Assembly (NCBI RefSeq): GCF_000264375.1
Contig: NZ_AJXW01000003.1
Span: 124,001-188,000 of the forward strand
Direction: 5' to 3'
Length of the DNA: 64,000 nt
From: Rhodanobacter thiooxydans LCS2
Lineage (GTDB): Bacteria; Pseudomonadota; Gammaproteobacteria; Xanthomonadales; Rhodanobacteraceae
The notes below the pieces were generated by a model that saw only the letters and a program-made list of their open reading frames with translations, was not told the DNA's origin and ran no database searches. Position 1 is the first letter of the stretch. Each line of letters opens with the position of its first letter. Below are positions 40,926-48,945 of this stretch, piece after piece. Made by a program: the position numbers and the translations under genes.

Positions 40926-41984
40926 ATGAAACTGTTCGAACCGCTTCCCCAGCGCAGCCTGAGCCTGCGCAACCGCCTGGTGGTCTCGCCGATGTGCGAA
41001 TACTCCGCCATCGACGGCGTGCCGAACGACTGGCACCTGGTGCACCTGGGCAGCCGCGCGGTGGGCGGCGCGGGGGCAGTGATCGCCGAGGCCACCGCGG
41101 TCTCCGCCGAAGGCCGCATCTCGCCGCAGGACACCGGCCTGTGGAACCAGGCCCAGGTGGACGCCTGGCAGCCGATCACCCGCTTCATCAAGGTGCATGG
41201 CGCGGTTGCCGGCGTGCAGCTGGCGCACGCCGGGCGCAAGGCCAGCACGCTGCGGCCGTGGGAAGGACATGGCCCGGTGCCGAGCGGACAGGGCGACTGG
41301 CGCATCGTGGCGCCCTCCGCGCTGCCGTTCGACGACGGTTGGCAGGTTCCGCAGGCGCTGGACGAGGCCGGTATCAAGGCGGTGGTCGCGGATTTCCGCG
41401 AAACCACCCGGCGCGCGCTGGCGGCGGGCTTCGAGCTGATCGAAGTGCATGCGGCGCACGGCTACCTGCTGCACCAGTTCCTGTCGCCGCTGAGCAACCG
41501 GCGTGACGATCGCTATGGCGGCAGCTTCGAGAACCGTACCCGGCTGGTGCGCGAGGTGCTTGCTGCCGTGCGCGAGGCGTGGCCGGCCGAACTGCCGTTG
41601 TGGCTGCGCATCTCGGCGACGGATTGGGTCGACGGCGGCTGGACCGCAGCAGAAAGCGTGGAGCTGGCGCGCCAGGTGCAGGCGCTGGGCGTGGACCTGA
41701 TCGACGTCTCCAGCGGCGGCCTGGTGCCGCACGCGAAGATCCCGCTGGGTCCGGGTTACCAGGTGCCGTTCGCCGGGCAGATCCGCCGCGAGGCCGGTGT
41801 CGCCACCGGTGCGGTGGGGTTGATCACCGGCGCTGAGCAGGCCGCACAGATCGTCGCCACCGGCGACGCCGACGTGGTGCTGATTGCGCGCGAGAGCTTG
41901 CGCGACCCGTACTTCCCGCGGCGCGCGGCACAGCGGCTGGGTGCGAAGATCGACGCGCCAGTGCAATATCAGCGGGCCTGGTAA
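40926..41984 (+). CDS. NADH:flavin oxidoreductase (old yellow enzyme, YqjM/NamA type)
   Basis: A 352-residue FMN barrel enzyme of the OYE family, thermophilic-like class. VSPMCEYSA carries the redox-tuning Cys of this class. QLAHAGRKAS supplies the His-containing FMN loop, and AAHGYLLHQFLSP and RDDRYGGSFENR are family motifs. It reduces activated C=C bonds in enals, enones and nitro-compounds with NAD(P)H. The ATG at 40926 gives the family N-terminus KLFEPL. It lies between the hydrolase and the pirin gene, all on the plus strand. Confidence 0.93.
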   Translation: MKLFEPLPQRSLSLRNRLVVSPMCEYSAIDGVPNDWHLVHLGSRAVGGAGAVIAEATAVSAEGRISPQDTGLWNQAQVDAWQPITRFIKVHGAVAGVQLAHAGRKASTLRPWEGHGPVPSGQGDWRIVAPSALPFDDGWQVPQALDEAGIKAVVADFRETTRRALAAGFELIEVHAAHGYLLHQFLSPLSNRRDDRYGGSFENRTRLVREVLAAVREAWPAELPLWLRISATDWVDGGWTAAESVELARQVQALGVDLIDVSSGGLVPHAKIPLGPGYQVPFAGQIRREAGVATGAVGLITGAEQAAQIVATGDADVVLIARESLRDPYFPRRAAQRLGAKIDAPVQYQRAW

Positions 41985-42001
41985 TCATCGAGGAGAACGT
42001 G

Positions 42002-42877
42002 ATGGATGCTGCGCCTGCCCTGATCGAAGGTACCCGCCTGCATGACCTCGGCGACGGTTTCATGGTGCGCCGCATGCTGCCGGTATTGCTGGCGCGGCAC
42101 GTCGGGCCGTTCGTGTTCTACGACCACATGGGGCCGGTCACCTTTGCCGCCGGCAACGGCATGAACGTGCGGCCGCATCCGCACATCGGCCTGGCTACGG
42201 TGACCTGGCTGTTCGACGGCGTGATCCGCCATCGCGACAGCATTGGCAGCCTGGCCGATATCCACCCTGGCGCGGTGAACTGGATGACCGCCGGCCATGG
42301 CATTGCCCATTCCGAGCGCACGCCGCCGGAGGCGCGTCAGGGCAGCAAGCTGCTGCATGGCATCCAGGTCTGGGTGGCGCTGCCGCAGGCCGACGCCGAG
42401 GTGGCGCCGGAATTCCACCATCACGACAGCGATGCGTTGCCGCGGATTCGCCAGCCCGGCGTCGAGGCGGTGTTGATCGCGGGCACCGCCTACGGCGAGC
42501 GTTCGCCGGTGAAGGTGTTCGCGCCGATGTTTTTCCTCGAAGTGCGGCTGGAGGTGGGCGCCGAACTGGCGTTGCCGCCGGAACACGCCGAGCGCGGCGT
42601 GCATGTGGTCGAGGGGGCGGTGCGCTGGGGCGAGCTGGAGATTGGCGCGCAGCAGATGGCGGTGCAGGCCGGCCCGTCGGCGCCGACGCTGCGTGCGCAC
42701 GAGACCAGCCGGCTGATGCTGTTCGGCGGGGCACCGCTGGATGGTGAACGGCACCTGTGGTGGAACTTCGTGGCCAGCACGCGCGAGCGCATCGAACAGG
42801 CCAAGGCCGACTGGCGTGAAGGCCGCTTCCCGAAAGTGGCCGGCGACGAGCAGGAATTCATCCCGCTGCCGGAGTAG
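42002..42877 (+). CDS. Pirin family protein
   Basis: A 291-residue bicupin of the pirin family. The metal-binding part of the first cupin is RPHPHIGLATVTWLFDG, with conserved His residues and the downstream HGIAHSE (Glu). WVALPQ and FAPMFFLEVRLE follow in the second cupin. Members are quercetinases or iron-binding redox sensors. The ATG at 42002 is preferred to an adjoining GTG because AGGAG lies six bases upstream. It follows the OYE gene by 17 bases, suggesting a shared transcript with it. Confidence 0.93.
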   Translation: MDAAPALIEGTRLHDLGDGFMVRRMLPVLLARHVGPFVFYDHMGPVTFAAGNGMNVRPHPHIGLATVTWLFDGVIRHRDSIGSLADIHPGAVNWMTAGHGIAHSERTPPEARQGSKLLHGIQVWVALPQADAEVAPEFHHHDSDALPRIRQPGVEAVLIAGTAYGERSPVKVFAPMFFLEVRLEVGAELALPPEHAERGVHVVEGAVRWGELEIGAQQMAVQAGPSAPTLRAHETSRLMLFGGAPLDGERHLWWNFVASTRERIEQAKADWREGRFPKVAGDEQEFIPLPE

Positions 42878-42945
42878 GCGCACGCGGATTGCCTCGCTTC
42901 GCAGGGCTGACACGGTCCGCCGCCTTCGGCTTCAACAAGGCAAAG

Positions 42946-42969
42946 GCCGGCGGGCAGTGCCCGCCCTAC
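42946..42969. repeat. Palindromic intergenic repeat, family A, short form (copy 4)
   Basis: A GCCGGCGGGC..GCCCGCCCTAC hairpin with a CAAGGCAAAG flank like that of copy 3 at 22029. It is in the gap between the pirin and DUF962 genes, after the pirin stop. Confidence 0.7.
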
Positions 42970-43026
42970 AGCGCGCATGGATCAACTGAGTGGCAGAATC
43001 GGGGCATTCCGCCGCGGAGCAGAATC

Positions 43027-43329
43027 ATGTCTGGCTATACCAGCTTTGCCGAGTTCTATCCGTTCTACCTCAGCGAGCACCGCGACCGTCGGTGCCGCCG
43101 GATGCATTTCATCGGCAGCACGCTGGTCGTTGCGGTAGTCGTGCTGGCGCTGGCCAGCGGCCAGTTGCGCTGGCTGTGGCTGGCGCCGGTGGCCGGCTAC
43201 GGTTTCGCCTGGGTCGGCCACTTCGGTTTCGAGAAGAACCGCCCGGCCACCTTCAGGCACCCGCTGTACAGCCTGATGGGCGACTGGGCGATGTACGGCC
43301 AGATGCTGCGCGGCAAGATCCGCTTCTGA
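43027..43329 (+). CDS. DUF962/Mpo1-like membrane protein
   Basis: A 100-residue membrane protein, MSGYTSFAEFYPFYLSEHRD at the start. The family signature HxxGS (MHFIGSTLVV) is present, followed by HFGFEKNRPATF with the conserved His and Glu/Asn. Two hydrophobic helices sit in the middle. The yeast homologue Mpo1 is an iron-dependent dioxygenase in the alpha-oxidation of 2-hydroxy fatty acids. The bacterial function is not established. Confidence 0.85.
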   Translation: MSGYTSFAEFYPFYLSEHRDRRCRRMHFIGSTLVVAVVVLALASGQLRWLWLAPVAGYGFAWVGHFGFEKNRPATFRHPLYSLMGDWAMYGQMLRGKIRF

Positions 43330-43391
43330 CCTTCCTCTTTTTCCTGGCTGCCAGGATCGGGGCGGGAACGTCGGAAACCCGTTGTTTGGCT

Positions 43392-43472
43392 CGTCATTCC
43401 TGCGCAAGCAGGAATCCAGTGTCTTTGCCGACAAGAACTCTGGAGTCACCAGGCCCCAGCTTTCGCTGGGGC
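43392..43472. repeat. Intergenic repeat family C, one arm plus hairpin
   Basis: CGTCATTCCTGCGCAAGCAG (43392 onward, continuing GAAT) is an inverted-repeat arm of the widespread CGTCATTCC..GGAAT type. A separate hairpin, GCCCCAGCTTTCGCTGGGGC, ends at 43472. It fills the space between DUF962 and the cytochrome gene. Confidence 0.6.
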
Positions 43473-43501
43473 AACGGAGGTTTTCGAGATGCCCCTTCGG
43501 T

Positions 43502-43891
43502 TCAGCGGTACTGCTGATGGCAGCTCTTGCAGGTCTCGCCGACCGGCTTGATCGCGGCCGCCACTGCCTCGCAGCTTGCTGGCGCGGTCTGCACAGCCTG
43601 GTGCAGGCGTTCCTGCAACTGGGTGGCGTCGTCGGTGAAGGCCTTCTCGTTGATGCCGAACACCGGCGTGATGTCGCTGGCAGTCGACTCCAGGCGGGCC
43701 AGGTGATGCTGCACCTTCACCGGATCGCACCGTTTCGCCTTGATCGCGTTCTTCAGTTCGCCCACGTGGTAGTCCATCGTTGCCATCACCGCCTTCGGCA
43801 TCGGGTTGCGCGCGGCCAGCGCATTCATCACGTTGGCCGTGCCGATCACGCCGATCGCCAGGCCAAGCAGGATCATCAGGGCTGCGCGCAT
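43502..43891 (-). CDS. Small cytochrome c with C-terminal CxxCH
   Basis: A 129-residue exported protein with one hydrophobic N-terminal segment (MILLGLAIGVIGTANVMNAL) that may be a signal anchor. The rest is helical, and the haem-binding motif CKSCHQQYR is at the C-terminus. Helical bundle plus C-terminal haem fits the class II cytochrome c' layout. Cytochrome c' proteins bind NO or CO. The spacing from the last helix is short, so the assignment to that class is tentative. It is divergent from tcdA. Confidence 0.78.
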   Translation of the reverse strand: MRAALMILLGLAIGVIGTANVMNALAARNPMPKAVMATMDYHVGELKNAIKAKRCDPVKVQHHLARLESTASDITPVFGINEKAFTDDATQLQERLHQAVQTAPASCEAVAAAIKPVGETCKSCHQQYR

Positions 43892-43992
43892 CGCTACGAT
43901 TCCGAGGGTGGGAAACCCGCAGGATAGCGCGGGCCGCCGCACGTCATCCACGCAGGCACGATAAAATGGCGCCTTTGCAGCAGGATTTCTTG

Positions 43993-44817
43993 GTGACCCA
44001 CGCAGACACAACCACGCACCCGCCCGGCGGCGCCACCGGCGCGGCGACGTTCCCGGCCGAACGCTTCGCCGGCGTCGAGCGGCTGTACGGCAGCGGCAGC
44101 GTGGCCGCGCTGGCAGGCAGGCACGTCTGCGTGATCGGCATCGGCGGCGTCGGCTCGTGGGCGGTCGAGGCGCTGGCGCGCAGCGGCGTGGGCCGGCTCA
44201 CCCTGATCGACGCCGACGAGGTCTGCGTGTCCAACACCAACCGCCAACTGCACGCGCTGGATGGCGAGTACGGCAAGTCGAAAGTGGGGGTGATGGCGGA
44301 GCGTGCGCACGCGATCAATCCGACCATCCGGCTGGAGGCGGTCGAGCGCTTCCTCACCCCGTCCACGCTGGACGAACTGCTCGACCGCGGCTACGACGTG
44401 GTGCTGGATGCCTGCGACGCGTTCCGCGTGAAGCTCGAAACCATCGCCTGGTGTCGCCGGCGCAAGCTGCCGATCGTCAGCGTGGGCTCGGCCGGCGGAC
44501 GCACCGACCCGACTCAGATCCGCGTGCGCGACCTCTCGCGCACCGAGCACGACGCGATGTTCAGCCTGATCCGCAAGAAGCTCCGCGCCGACTTCAACTT
44601 TCCGCGCAATCCGGATCGCTATTTCGGCGTTTCAGCCGTCTATTCGCTGCAGAACGTGCAGTATCCGCAACCGGACGGCACGGTCTGCGGTACCCGCCCG
44701 CCTGGCGGCGACGCGATGAACCTGGCCTGCGGCGGCGGGCTGGGCGCGGCCACCCACGTCACCGGCGCCTTCGCGTTTGCGGCGGTGGGCAAGGTGCTGG
44801 AGAAGCTGCTGGGGTGA
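43993..44817 (+). CDS. tcdA: tRNA threonylcarbamoyladenosine dehydratase
   Basis: A 274-residue E1-like ATP enzyme that cyclises t6A37 to ct6A37 in ANN-decoding tRNAs. CVIGIGGVGSWAVEALARSG is the nucleotide-binding fold, DADEVCVSNTNRQLHAL contains conserved Asn and Arg, and DACDAFRVK and VGSAGG follow. The C-terminal AMNLACGGGLGAATHVTGAF carries the conserved Cys. The GTG at 43993 has AGGA seven bases before it. The upstream ATG at 43966 overlaps a -10-like TAAAAT and is less likely. It is divergent from the cytochrome gene. Confidence 0.92.
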   Translation: MTHADTTTHPPGGATGAATFPAERFAGVERLYGSGSVAALAGRHVCVIGIGGVGSWAVEALARSGVGRLTLIDADEVCVSNTNRQLHALDGEYGKSKVGVMAERAHAINPTIRLEAVERFLTPSTLDELLDRGYDVVLDACDAFRVKLETIAWCRRRKLPIVSVGSAGGRTDPTQIRVRDLSRTEHDAMFSLIRKKLRADFNFPRNPDRYFGVSAVYSLQNVQYPQPDGTVCGTRPPGGDAMNLACGGGLGAATHVTGAFAFAAVGKVLEKLLG

Positions 44818-44913
44818 CTGGACACGGGAGCGAGCGCGCACGTGTCCGCATGTCGAGATGGCCAGCGTCAGGTCAAGCTCACCGTGCGGTTCTCGCGCCC
44901 GGGCGGAGAATGG

Positions 44914-45846
44914 CTACAAATTGCCGGGCTTGTCGGCCGACGGGTTGCCATCCGAGGTCTTGTCACCCGAGGTCTTGTCCGTAGCCGCCTTGCCCTCGCT
45001 GGCGCGAATTGGAACCAGGGCGCCCACCGAGGTGGTGCCGACCGGATCCGTCTTGAATTTCGGGTCGTAGGGGTTGTCGCTTTCGCGGAACTGCTGATAG
45101 GCCACCACGCCATGCATGTCATGCCCGCTGGTGATCTCGAAACCCGCAGTATTCGTATGCAAGGGGGTGCCCGTCATGCTCTTGCCCGTTCTGGGAGCCG
45201 AGGGGCCGCCATTCGAGCCAACCTTCAGCGGCCCGGTGGCGCCGCCGGTACGTGAGCCGGTCATTCCTGCGCGCACCTGGGCCCAGCGCATCTTGGCCCG
45301 ATGCAGGGCGGTGGCGTCGCCGTAAGTAGGCTTGAGCTGGTTCCACAGAGTATCGACCCGGGCGAAGTCGGCTTCGCTCAGCGGCGTGATCATCAGGTCG
45401 CGCGCCGCGATGTACTGCGGTGTGTTGCGCTCAGCCGCCAGAACCATCCAGGCGGCGCCCAGCGGGCGATCCACCGGCACGCCCTGGCCGCGGTAATACA
45501 TCACCCCGAGATTGTATTCAGCTGGCTTGTAGGCCCATGACGCCGCGACCTTGTACATGTCGATCGCATAGCGGTAGTTCTTTTGCTCGTAGGCGCGGGC
45601 GGCGATGTTGAAAAAATATACCCCCGGCCTGGCATCGCTCTCGGGGGTGTTGAAGTCCTCGTTCGGCGAGGTGCCGAAGCTCGGGTCACTGTCGTACGAG
45701 GGCGCGGTGGTGGAGGGAAGGTAGGCTGGGGAAGTCGGGGTGCCGGTGGCTGGTGCTCCGCTTTGCCCCCATGCCGGCAGCGCCACGGCGAGCGCCAGGC
45801 CAGCGAGCATCCATGCGCAGGTGCCGGAAACACGTTCCATGACCAT
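44914..45846 (-). CDS. Exported Sel1-like repeat protein
   Basis: A 310-residue protein with a signal peptide (ending PAWGQ). The central part has one or two Sel1/TPR-like helical repeats: ARAYEQKNYRYAIDMYKVAA, then ASWAYKPAEYNLGVMYYRGQ and a following helix (RPLGAAWMVLAAER). The C-terminal ~120 residues are low-complexity and end in Lys/Asp/Ser-rich repeats (TDKTSGDKTSDGNPSADK). AGGAGATCGCTC precedes the ATG at 45846. It is probably periplasmic, with a role in protein-protein contacts. No partner is evident. Confidence 0.78.
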   Translation of the reverse strand: MVMERVSGTCAWMLAGLALAVALPAWGQSGAPATGTPTSPAYLPSTTAPSYDSDPSFGTSPNEDFNTPESDARPGVYFFNIAARAYEQKNYRYAIDMYKVAASWAYKPAEYNLGVMYYRGQGVPVDRPLGAAWMVLAAERNTPQYIAARDLMITPLSEADFARVDTLWNQLKPTYGDATALHRAKMRWAQVRAGMTGSRTGGATGPLKVGSNGGPSAPRTGKSMTGTPLHTNTAGFEITSGHDMHGVVAYQQFRESDNPYDPKFKTDPVGTTSVGALVPIRASEGKAATDKTSGDKTSDGNPSADKPGNL

Positions 45847-46054
45847 GAGCGATCTCCTTTCACCAGGTTGGTGACCATGGGATATACGCCTGGGGTGATC
45901 GGTTATGCAAGCCCGGCCCAGGTCATGCCGGCTCGCCATCCGCTCGCTGGAGCGCCCCGCGATCGAACTCCACAGGATGTGTCCGGGGGCTTGCGGTGAT
46001 CGCGGTGCGCCCCGTGACCGCGCACATCCCGCTCATCCGCACGCTCCTGCTGCC

Positions 46055-46795
46055 TTACCAGCCCATGTAATGCCCGCCGTTGATCGCCAGGTTGGCGCCG
46101 GTGATCCAGGCGGCCTGGTCGCCGATGAAGAAGGCCACCGCGTGGGCGATCTCCTCCGGCTTGCCGAGGCGGCCGACCGGGATCTGCGCCACGATCTTCT
46201 CGCGCACTTCCTCGGGCACGGCCATCACCATGTCGGTGCCGACGTAGCCGGGCGAGACGGTGTTGACGGTGATGCCGAACTTCGCGTTCTCCTGCGCCAG
46301 CGAGATGGTGAAGCCATGCATGCCGGCCTTCGCCGCAGCGTAGTTGGCCTGGCCGTACTGGCCCTTCTGACCGTTGATCGAGCTGATCTGCACGATGCGG
46401 CCCCACTTGCGCGCGCGCATGCCTTCGATCACCGGGCGGGTGACGTTGAAGCAGGCGTTGAGGTTGGTGTTGATCACGTCCGTCCACTGCTGGTAATTCA
46501 TCTTGTGGAAGGTGGTGTCGCGGGTGATGCCGGCGTTGTTGATCAGGATGTCGACCGCGCCGCACTTCTCCTCGATTGCACGGATCATCGCCTCGCAGGC
46601 AACGGGGTCGGAGACGTCGCCGGGCACCATGCATACCTCGATGCCCTCGGCCGCGATGGCCTTGCGCCAGGCTTCGGCCTTGCCCGGGTCGCGATAGTTG
46701 GTGGCCACCCGATGTCCCTGCCCGGCGAGGTAGCGAACGATCGCGCTGCCGATGCCGCCGGTGCCGCCTGTGACCAATGCCGTGCGCTGCGTCAT
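46055..46795 (-). CDS. phbB: Acetoacetyl-CoA reductase
   Basis: A 246-residue short-chain dehydrogenase of the PhaB/FabG type. VTGGTGGIGSAIVRYLAGQG binds NADPH. The catalytic Ser-Tyr-Lys are in ISSINGQKGQYGQANYAAAK. The substrate-specific stretch YQQWTDVINTNLNACFNV matches PhaB rather than generic FabG. It reduces acetoacetyl-CoA to (R)-3-hydroxybutyryl-CoA for polyhydroxybutyrate. phaA and phaC are not adjacent. The ATG at 46795 follows AAGGACAT. It lies 110 bases from the gluQRS stop on the same strand. Confidence 0.92.
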   Translation of the reverse strand: MTQRTALVTGGTGGIGSAIVRYLAGQGHRVATNYRDPGKAEAWRKAIAAEGIEVCMVPGDVSDPVACEAMIRAIEEKCGAVDILINNAGITRDTTFHKMNYQQWTDVINTNLNACFNVTRPVIEGMRARKWGRIVQISSINGQKGQYGQANYAAAKAGMHGFTISLAQENAKFGITVNTVSPGYVGTDMVMAVPEEVREKIVAQIPVGRLGKPEEIAHAVAFFIGDQAAWITGANLAINGGHYMGW

Positions 46796-46905
46796 GTCCT
46801 TGAAACTCCTGTGCAGGTGAAGCGTGGGCTGTCGCACCGGAGCATGGCGAGGGCATGTTTCAGCCGCTGTCGCCAGGCGCCGGCGCGTCCGGCATTTATA
46901 GCGTC

Positions 46906-47772
46906 TCAGGCGAAAGAGTGACCGCTGCAATGCGGCAAATCCGCCGGCTCGAAGTTGGCCAGCGCCTGGGCCAGCAGGTCGCCGGCATCCGCTGCCATGG
47001 CCGGCGCCGGCACGCGCAGGAACGCCAGCGCCCGCCGCAGCGCAGGCAGCGGATCGGCCGGGTCGACCGGGAAGGCCTGTTCGGATTTCGACAGCTTGCG
47101 CCCCTCGCCGTCCAGCACCAGCGGCAGGTGGCGATAAATCGGGGTGGGCAGCCCCAGGCAGCGCTGCAGCCAGATCTGCCGCGCGGTGGAGTCGAGCAGA
47201 TCCTGCCCGCGCACCACCTCGGTAATGCCCTGGAAAGCATCATCGACCACGCAGGCGAGCTGGTAGGAATAAAGGCCCTCGACCCGGCGGATCACGAAGT
47301 CGCCTACTTCGCCGCGCAGGTTCTGCCGCTGCGGTCCCTGCAGCGCGTCGTCGAACGCGATGGTGATATCCGGCACGCGCAACCGCCAGGCCGGTGCCTG
47401 GCCGGGCTGCGGCAGTGCGACGCAGCGGCCGTCGCGGTGGATGCCGCCGGCACCGGCCAGCTCACTGCGACTGCACCAGCAGGGGAACACCTGGCCGGCC
47501 ACGCGCAGCTGTTCGAACGCCGCGTCGTAGGCGGCGATGCGCTGCGACTGGAATAACACCGGCGCGTCGGCGACCAGGCCGAACGCCGGCAGCGCGGCGA
47601 GGATGCTGGCGGCCGAGCCGGGAACCTCGCGCGGCGGGTCGATGTCTTCCACCCGCAGCAGCCATTCGCCGCCGGCATGCCGCGCGCACAGCCAGCTGCC
47701 CACCGCGGCGACCAGCGAGCCGAAGTGCAGTTGCCCGGTGGGCGAGGGGGCGAAGCGACCGCGGTAGCTCAT
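46906..47772 (-). CDS. gluQ: Glutamyl-Q tRNA(Asp) synthetase
   Basis: A 288-residue GluRS paralogue lacking the anticodon-binding domain. It activates glutamate and attaches it to queuosine 34 of tRNA(Asp). FAPSPTGQLHFGSLVAAVGS contains the HxGS (HIGH-like) motif, and GRKLSKSEQAFP contains KLSKS. WCSRSEL holds part of the cysteine zinc site. Length matches the family. It is the first gene before phbB on the minus strand and is divergent from htpX. Confidence 0.95.
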   Translation of the reverse strand: MSYRGRFAPSPTGQLHFGSLVAAVGSWLCARHAGGEWLLRVEDIDPPREVPGSAASILAALPAFGLVADAPVLFQSQRIAAYDAAFEQLRVAGQVFPCWCSRSELAGAGGIHRDGRCVALPQPGQAPAWRLRVPDITIAFDDALQGPQRQNLRGEVGDFVIRRVEGLYSYQLACVVDDAFQGITEVVRGQDLLDSTARQIWLQRCLGLPTPIYRHLPLVLDGEGRKLSKSEQAFPVDPADPLPALRRALAFLRVPAPAMAADAGDLLAQALANFEPADLPHCSGHSFA

Positions 47773-47902
47773 CGGCGCATTCTAGGGTAGCGGCGCGTAC
47801 CTCGGTCGCCCCCCGGCAACCCTTGAAAGCCGCCGCTTGCGCCCCGAATCTTGAACCGCGGTTTTTCCCTTTTCCTTCATGACTGCCACAAGAGAGACAG
47901 CC

Positions 47903-48796
47903 ATGCGTCGCATCGCATTGTTCATCGCAACCAACCTTGCCGTCCTGCTCCTGCTGAGCATCGTCCTGCGCCTGTTCGGCATCGACCAGATGGCCGCCGC
48001 CCGCGGTTACGGCGGCATGGGCGGCCTGCTGGCCTACGCCGCCGTGTTCGGCATGGGCGGCGCCTTCATTTCGCTGGCGATGTCCAAGTGGATGGCCAAG
48101 ATGTCCACCGGCGCGCGGGTGATCGAGCAGCCGCAGAACGAGACGGAGCGCTGGCTGGTCGACACGGTGCGCCGCCACGCGCAGAACGCCGGCATCGGCA
48201 TGCCCGAAGTGGCGATCTACGATGCGCCGGAAATGAACGCGTTCGCCACCGGCATGACCAGGAACAGCTCACTGGTGGCGGTCAGCTCCGGTCTGCTGCA
48301 ACAGATGAACCGCGAGCAGGCCGGCGCGGTGCTCGGCCACGAGATCGGCCACGTGGCGAACGGCGACATGGTCACCCTGACCTTGATCCAGGGCGTGCTG
48401 AACACGCTGGTGATCCTGGCCGCGCGCATCGTCGGGCGGCTGGTCGACAGCTGGATGTCGGGCGGTCGCGACGACCGCGAAGGCGGTACCGGCATAGGCT
48501 ATTTCGTGACCGTGATTGTGCTGCAGCTGGTGTTTGGCCTGTTCGCCTCGATCATCGTGGCCGCGTTCTCGCGCTGGCGCGAGTTCCGCGCCGACACGGC
48601 GGGCGCGCAATTCGCCGGCCGCGGTGCGATGATCTCGGCACTGCAGCGGCTGCAGGCCAACCACGGCGAGAGCACGCTGCCGCAGACGATCGCGGCGTTC
48701 GGCATCTCCGGTCCGCTGGCCGACGGCTTCAGGCGCCTGTTCATGAGCCACCCGCCGCTGGAGGAGCGCATCGCGGCGCTGCAGCGCAGCGCGTAA
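47903..48796 (+). CDS. htpX: Membrane protease HtpX
   Basis: A 297-residue inner-membrane M48 metalloprotease. HEIGHVANGD is the zinc site and the downstream SRWREFRADTAGAQ supplies the third ligand. Four hydrophobic segments are visible: two at the N-terminus and two between the zinc motifs. It degrades misfolded membrane proteins together with FtsH. In E. coli it is under Cpx control. The ATG at 47903 follows an AGAGAGACAG leader. htpG follows across a palindromic repeat. Confidence 0.94.
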   Translation: MRRIALFIATNLAVLLLLSIVLRLFGIDQMAAARGYGGMGGLLAYAAVFGMGGAFISLAMSKWMAKMSTGARVIEQPQNETERWLVDTVRRHAQNAGIGMPEVAIYDAPEMNAFATGMTRNSSLVAVSSGLLQQMNREQAGAVLGHEIGHVANGDMVTLTLIQGVLNTLVILAARIVGRLVDSWMSGGRDDREGGTGIGYFVTVIVLQLVFGLFASIIVAAFSRWREFRADTAGAQFAGRGAMISALQRLQANHGESTLPQTIAAFGISGPLADGFRRLFMSHPPLEERIAALQRSA

Positions 48797-48824
48797 GAAT
48801 GGTTGCACCATAGACCCCTACATT

Positions 48825-48909
48825 CGTCATTCCGGCGCAGGCCGGAATCGCATTTCCAGTACGACTACGCAAAGACGCAAGTGCGATTCCGGCCTGCGCC
48901 GGAATGACG
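48825..48909. repeat. Intergenic repeat family C, complete (28-bp perfect arms)
   Basis: CGTCATTCCGGCGCAGGCCG opens a 28-base arm (48825-48852) whose exact inverse complement is at 48882-48909, around a 29-base centre. It lies between htpX and htpG, and its last base is only 36 bases before the htpG ATG. It can form a large hairpin in the htpG leader or the htpX 3' end. Confidence 0.88.
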
Positions 48910-48945
48910 ATCCAAAACGTCAACGCAACAACGGAACATCCACGC

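Noticed and set aside
43966-43992. tcdA start at the ATG at 43966
   Set aside because: It overlaps a -10-like TAAAAT and has no ribosome site; AGGA stands seven bases before the GTG at 43993.
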